A program made the translations under genes and the position numbers. This document shows, piece by piece, positions 63,201 through 64,000 of a DNA stretch of 64,000 bases; the first letter of the stretch is position 1; every line of letters begins with the position of its first letter. The DNA lies in the NCBI RefSeq assembly GCF_014805625.2, contig NW_023998427.1, positions 1,926,092 to 1,990,091 on the forward strand, written 5' to 3'. The notes under the pieces are model-generated. The model was not told where the DNA came from. It saw nothing but the letters and a program-made list of their open reading frames with translations, and did no database searches. The stretch comes from Glossina fuscipes. Its lineage: Eukaryota; Arthropoda; Insecta; Diptera; Glossinidae.

Positions 63201-64000
63201 TCCCATTAAATCAAAGTGATAGGAAAGAGACACGCAGAATGACACACACGAGAAAAAAAAAACGTATTAACATAACGTAAAATAATTAATCAATTTAAAG
63301 AAGAAAGCGCTTCGCAGTCTTGTTGCAATGCAGAGATGAAAACTGATACTGAAATCAATAGAATTCCCCAAAGGATGACAACGTTTTGCAAAGCAAAGCC
63401 AATGTAAACGAAATCACATAACTTAGAGTCAATACCCAAAGGATTAAGTGCTGAAAATGAATGGGGAAAGATTTATTTAACCAAATTTACTCATCACATT
63501 GTGTTGATGAGAAACTTAAAGCTCTTAAAATTTTGTCAGCATAAAACAAACTAGTACTGGTAAAGGCTATATGTAGCAGTAATAGTAGTACATACGCCAT
63601 TGCCGAGATAGCCCGCGAAATCAAATTATATAACAATTAGAAATTCGAATAGGGCGCGTGTTGACCTCATGCATTCGTGATTGTATTTTGCGTTTTTTAT
63701 TGCCATTGATTGCATTGCGAAACTTGTCCTATTCGGTATGGATCTAAATTGGGAAAACCTTGAAATTGTGACACGTGCCGCACCCATGCAGCACTCAAAA
63801 TCATTTTATTTACATTATCTATCGTACATGCGTTTGAGATTAGCATAACAAAATGATAAACATATGCACATGTTTCAAAATTCGAATCCATTTAAAGGAA
63901 TCACATCATTGGCTTGTTAGGTCGTTAGATAAAATTATGACAACCATTGAAAATTTATCACGTCTTTGCATTTTTTCTTTTTGTTTTATTTTTTGTCATC

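Larger units (their letters stand above)
55513..64000 (+). other. Lim1: Presumed Lim1 intron, last part; simple repeats
   Basis: No gene was found. The stretch contains (AT)n at 55811-55849 and 60425-60452, poly(A) at 56221, 59609 and 61423, poly(T) at 59894, an AAC-rich segment near 59110 and a CAAG minisatellite at 60143. Sequence at 57640-58720 is less AT-rich (CTCCGGGGGCCGTCAAG at about 57968) and could be an old element, but no frame is recognisable. Homeobox codons were looked for by eye on the + strand and not found. Confidence 0.5.

Overview
The window is AT-rich, microsatellite-laden nuclear DNA from a fly. A higher (brachyceran) dipteran is likely; I cannot resolve the genus. The evidence is two exons of the LIM-homeobox gene Lim1 with fly-style splice junctions, an initiator tRNA-Met gene that matches the Drosophila type, mariner-family transposon remains, and a very high density of (AT)n and other short tandem repeats.

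Layout. Positions 1-2674 are upstream Lim1 sequence (5' flank, intron or unidentified first exon). Positions 2675-2870 and 5182-5411 are two consecutive coding exons on the + strand, one for each LIM zinc-finger domain of Lim1. They join in frame across a 2.3 kb intron, and the second ends at a consensus splice donor. The homeodomain exons that must follow were not found in the remaining 58.6 kb. That stretch is therefore best read as one very large Lim1 intron, unless the assembly is rearranged or I missed a short exon. I infer this; the sequence does not show it directly.

Within the presumed intron lie an intact initiator tRNA-Met gene (40953-41024, +) and a decayed copy of it on the opposite strand (19114-19185). 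There are four copies of a tRNA-derived SINE family: two with one head (14811, 43848) and two with an extra tRNA-like segment (26372, 30080). The copy at 43848 has an (AAT)n tail and an 8-bp target-site duplication. Three decayed copies of one mariner subfamily lie at 39995 (-), 44485 (+) and 51890 (+), each broken differently. At least eight pieces of another dispersed repeat, called R1 here, are present; one sits inside the 44485 mariner. A ~100-116 bp tandem repeat lies at 45630. Microsatellites and homopolymer tracts are scattered throughout.

No operon-like system, CRISPR array or other novel machinery is visible. Most short open reading frames here are translations of repeats or chance AT-rich frames. 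The points most worth a second look are the apparent size of the Lim1 intron with candidate recursive splice points, the SINE family, the differently broken mariner copies, the R1 repeat, and the initiator tRNA with its pseudogene.
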